NCBI GenBank assembly: GCA_964354225.1 | Contig: CAYGZC010000130.1 | Location: forward strand, 1 to 17,250 | Length of the DNA: 17,250 nt | Reading direction: 5' to 3' | Source: CAYGZC01 sp964354225 | Lineage (GTDB): Bacteria > Bacteroidota > Ignavibacteria > UBA10030 > SZUA-254 | Shown here: piece by piece, positions 15,839 to 17,250 of the stretch | Position numbering within the stretch: the first letter of the stretch is position 1 | Layout of the letters: every line of letters starts with the position of its first letter | Notes under the pieces: model-generated | The model's input: only the letters and a program-made list of their open reading frames with translations | Told to the model about the DNA's origin: nothing | Databases searched by the model: none | Position numbers and translations under genes: made by a program

Positions 15839-15885
15839 GTGCGACTCACTTCCAGCGTTGAGTCATACCGGAAAGTGAGTCGCAC
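15839..15885. terminator. Bidirectional terminator-like hairpin between convergent genes
   Basis: GTGCGACTCACTTCC (15839-15853) pairs with GGAAAGTGAGTCGCAC (15870-15885) with one bulged A, over a 16-base loop. It lies 10 bases after the small membrane gene and 6 bases past the end of fbp, so it can serve both. Its loop contains another TGAGTC, a copy of the right-arm core, which would permit an alternative shorter stem. T-tracts are weak on both sides. Confidence 0.7.
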
Positions 15886-15891
15886 ATTGTC

Positions 15892-16902
15892 TCACCTTTT
15901 CCCCTGCAAAAATTCTTCGCACATCTGAACATCCTCCTCACTTCCTAAAAACACCGGAGTATGCTGGTGCAAGGTCGAGGGCTGGATATCCAAAATACGT
16001 TGTTTACCATTTGTAGCACGTCCCCCGGCTTGCTCAATCAGGAAAGCTACTGGATTACACTCGTAGCACAAACGCAATTTGCCATCAGGATTTTTCTTAT
16101 CGCCGGGGTATGCAAAGATTCCACCATACAACAGCGTCCGGTGAGAGTCACCGACCATTGTTCCAATATATCGCAACGAGTAAGGACGATCGGTTGCTTT
16201 ATCCTGTCCCTTCAAATACTCGATGTACCGTTGTAATCCGGTATCCCATGCGCTAAAGTTTCCTTCATTGAAGCTATAAATTTTACCTTTCTTCGGAATG
16301 CGGATATTTTCATTTGAGAGAAGAAATTCGCCCACTGTCGGATCGAGTGTAAATCCGTGAACGCCATATCCTGTCGAGTACACGAAGATCGTACTAGAAC
16401 CATAAATTACATAGCCGGCTGCAACTTGTTTATATCCGGGTTGTAAACAATCTTCTAATGTTCCTTTTCCGCCGGCTGATATTCTGTGATAGATGCTGAA
16501 GATAGATCCAATCGTGATGTTAGCATCGATGTTCGATGAGCCATCGAGTGGATCATACAGGAGAACATACTTCCCGTTGGGGTATTCGTCGGGGATGTGC
16601 AGTATGTCTTCGTTCTCCTCCGATGCCATTACGCACAGATGACCGCCGTGGTCCATCGCTTTGTAAATTGTTTCATCGGCAAACTCGTCGAGTTTCTTCA
16701 CGGTGTCGCCGCTGATATTCATACGATCCGTTGTACCGAGAATATTCACAAGACCTGCTTTGTTTACCTCTCGCCAAACAAGCTTTGCAGCAAGCGCTAG
16801 ATCGTGGAGTATGGCAGAGAAATCGCCGGTTGCAGACGGATGAAGATGTTCCTGCTCGTGAATAAATCTTTCTAACGTCATCAACTTTTTTGAACTATTC
16901 AT
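15892..16902 (-). CDS. fbp: Class I fructose-1,6-bisphosphatase
   Basis: Fbp hydrolyses fructose 1,6-bisphosphate to fructose 6-phosphate in gluconeogenesis. The 336-residue protein is the length of E. coli Fbp (332). Metal and substrate motifs are intact: SEEN (94-97), YDPLDGSSNID (116-126) with D117 and D120, GSIFSIYH (132-139), SLRYIGTMVGDSHR (242-255), YECNP (280-284) with metal ligand E281, and GGRATNGKQRIL (293-304) followed by HQHTPVFLGS. ATG 16902-16900 (minus) is preceded by AGGAAG at 16912-16917, nine bases upstream. The divergent neighbour is etfB. A possible promoter with an overlapping palindrome sits about 45-80 bases upstream, so regulation by a dimeric DNA-binding protein is plausible. 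Confidence 0.96.
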   Translation of the reverse strand: MNSSKKLMTLERFIHEQEHLHPSATGDFSAILHDLALAAKLVWREVNKAGLVNILGTTDRMNISGDTVKKLDEFADETIYKAMDHGGHLCVMASEENEDILHIPDEYPNGKYVLLYDPLDGSSNIDANITIGSIFSIYHRISAGGKGTLEDCLQPGYKQVAAGYVIYGSSTIFVYSTGYGVHGFTLDPTVGEFLLSNENIRIPKKGKIYSFNEGNFSAWDTGLQRYIEYLKGQDKATDRPYSLRYIGTMVGDSHRTLLYGGIFAYPGDKKNPDGKLRLCYECNPVAFLIEQAGGRATNGKQRILDIQPSTLHQHTPVFLGSEEDVQMCEEFLQGKR

Positions 16903-16944
16903 CCTTGGTTGCTTCCTAAAAAGTTTTGGATGGTAAAATATTCG

Positions 16945-16961
16945 AGTACAAAAAATGTACT
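16945..16961. promoter_or_regulatory. Perfect palindrome AGTACA-N5-TGTACT, candidate operator
   Basis: A 6+5+6 perfect inverted repeat in the fbp/etfB divergent gap, 43-59 bases upstream of the fbp start. It overlaps the -10-like element proposed for fbp, a classic repressor position. It could also be a hairpin with an A/T-rich loop, but it lies in a non-coding promoter region. No regulator is identified. Confidence 0.45.
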
Positions 16962-16982
16962 GAAATCCACCCTAAGTTGCAA
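16954..16982 (-). promoter_or_regulatory. Candidate fbp promoter
   Basis: On the minus strand TTGCAA (16982-16977) is separated by 17 bases from TACATT (16959-16954). Each matches four of six bases of the sigma-70 consensus. The spacing is ideal but the match is modest, and FCB-group promoters often differ. Confidence 0.3.
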
Positions 16983-16991
16983 TTGGAATTT

Positions 16992-17020
16992 TTGCCTTTT
17001 ATTTGGATAGTAACTATATT
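16992..17020 (+). promoter_or_regulatory. Candidate etfB promoter
   Basis: TTGCCT (16992-16997) and TATATT (17015-17020) are spaced by exactly 17 bases, matching four and five of six sigma-70 consensus positions. It would give a leader of about 60 bases before ATG 17090. Confidence 0.35.
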
Positions 17021-17089
17021 CAATGAAATTCAGGAAAACATCATAAGGTTTACTCCACGTTCTACAATCTTATATTAAGATAAACATAT

Positions 17090-17250
17090 ATGAAAATCGT
17101 AGCTTGCATTAACCATGTTCCAGATACAGAAGCAAAAATCAAGATCGGATCGGATGTTAAATCGATAGACCGGACCGGCGTTAATTATATTTTAAATCCA
17201 TACGACGAAATTGCCATCGAAGCCGCACTCCAGCTTAAAGAAAAAAACGG
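17090..17250 (+). CDS. etfB: Electron transfer flavoprotein subunit beta (partial, N-terminus)
   Basis: The first 53 codons run off the right edge. The N-terminus MKIVACINHVPDTEAKIKI is typical of EtfB (MKI-V-C-K-VPDTEAKI), and VNYILNPYDEIAIEAALQLKEK matches the NPYDExAVEEAL-LKE segment of the AMP/FAD-binding fold. EtfB with EtfA passes electrons from dehydrogenases such as acyl-CoA dehydrogenases to the quinone pool or to bifurcating complexes. The usual Lys in CIKxVPD is Asn here (CINHVPD). etfA is expected downstream but not seen. No strong Shine-Dalgarno precedes ATG 17090. Confidence 0.9.
   Translation, partial: MKIVACINHVPDTEAKIKIGSDVKSIDRTGVNYILNPYDEIAIEAALQLKEKN

Noticed and set aside
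1..17250. CRISPR array, tRNA, rRNA or transposase
   Set aside because: No regularly spaced repeats, cloverleaf, rRNA-like sequence or transposase motif was seen on either strand.

Overview
The window looks like a chromosomal segment from a moderately AT-rich Gram-negative bacterium, most likely of the Bacteroidetes/Chlorobi/Ignavibacteria (FCB) group. That placement is an inference from the compact DapB, the DapD-type lysine cluster, the DUF4139 protein, the exported PafA-like phosphatase and the electron transfer flavoprotein gene. No rRNA or other marker fixes the taxon. I see no tRNA, rRNA, CRISPR array, insertion sequence or phage gene.

Layout. Positions 1-964 (minus strand) hold the N-terminal two thirds, roughly, of an exported PafA-like alkaline phosphatase, cut by the window edge. 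Divergent from it, a tight plus-strand run at 1096-7524 encodes a divergent HisA-like barrel protein, a PfkB-family kinase, DapB, DapA, DapD, an RmlD-like reductase and seryl-tRNA synthetase. Gaps are -4 to about 30 bases, so this is very probably one operon built around the succinylase branch of diaminopimelate/lysine synthesis. A 502-residue AT-rich orphan follows (7583-9091), with a PD-(D/E)XK-like core. Then come a strong hairpin (9179-9228) and two adjacent genes for a heterodimeric ABC exporter with the two halves of an asymmetric ATPase (9240-12812), followed by an exported DUF4139 protein (12887-14341). After a second hairpin lie an exported trypsin-like protease (14492-15397) and a small four-helix membrane protein (15475-15828). 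A long hairpin separates these from convergent class I fructose-1,6-bisphosphatase (15892-16902, minus). A divergent intergenic region with a perfect palindrome leads to etfB (17090 onward), which is cut by the right edge.

Most of the window is housekeeping. The points I consider most unusual are: (1) the HisA-like protein, which keeps the phosphate-binding loops but has lost both catalytic aspartates and is coupled to a sugar-kinase-like gene; (2) the orphan nuclease-like gene, visibly more AT-rich than its neighbours; (3) an rmlD-like gene whose Rossmann motif is in frame but has no ATG, GTG, TTG or CTG before it; (4) a small palindrome that appears to add about six residues inside the first ABC subunit; (5) a hairpin that would bury the Shine-Dalgarno of the ABC operon.
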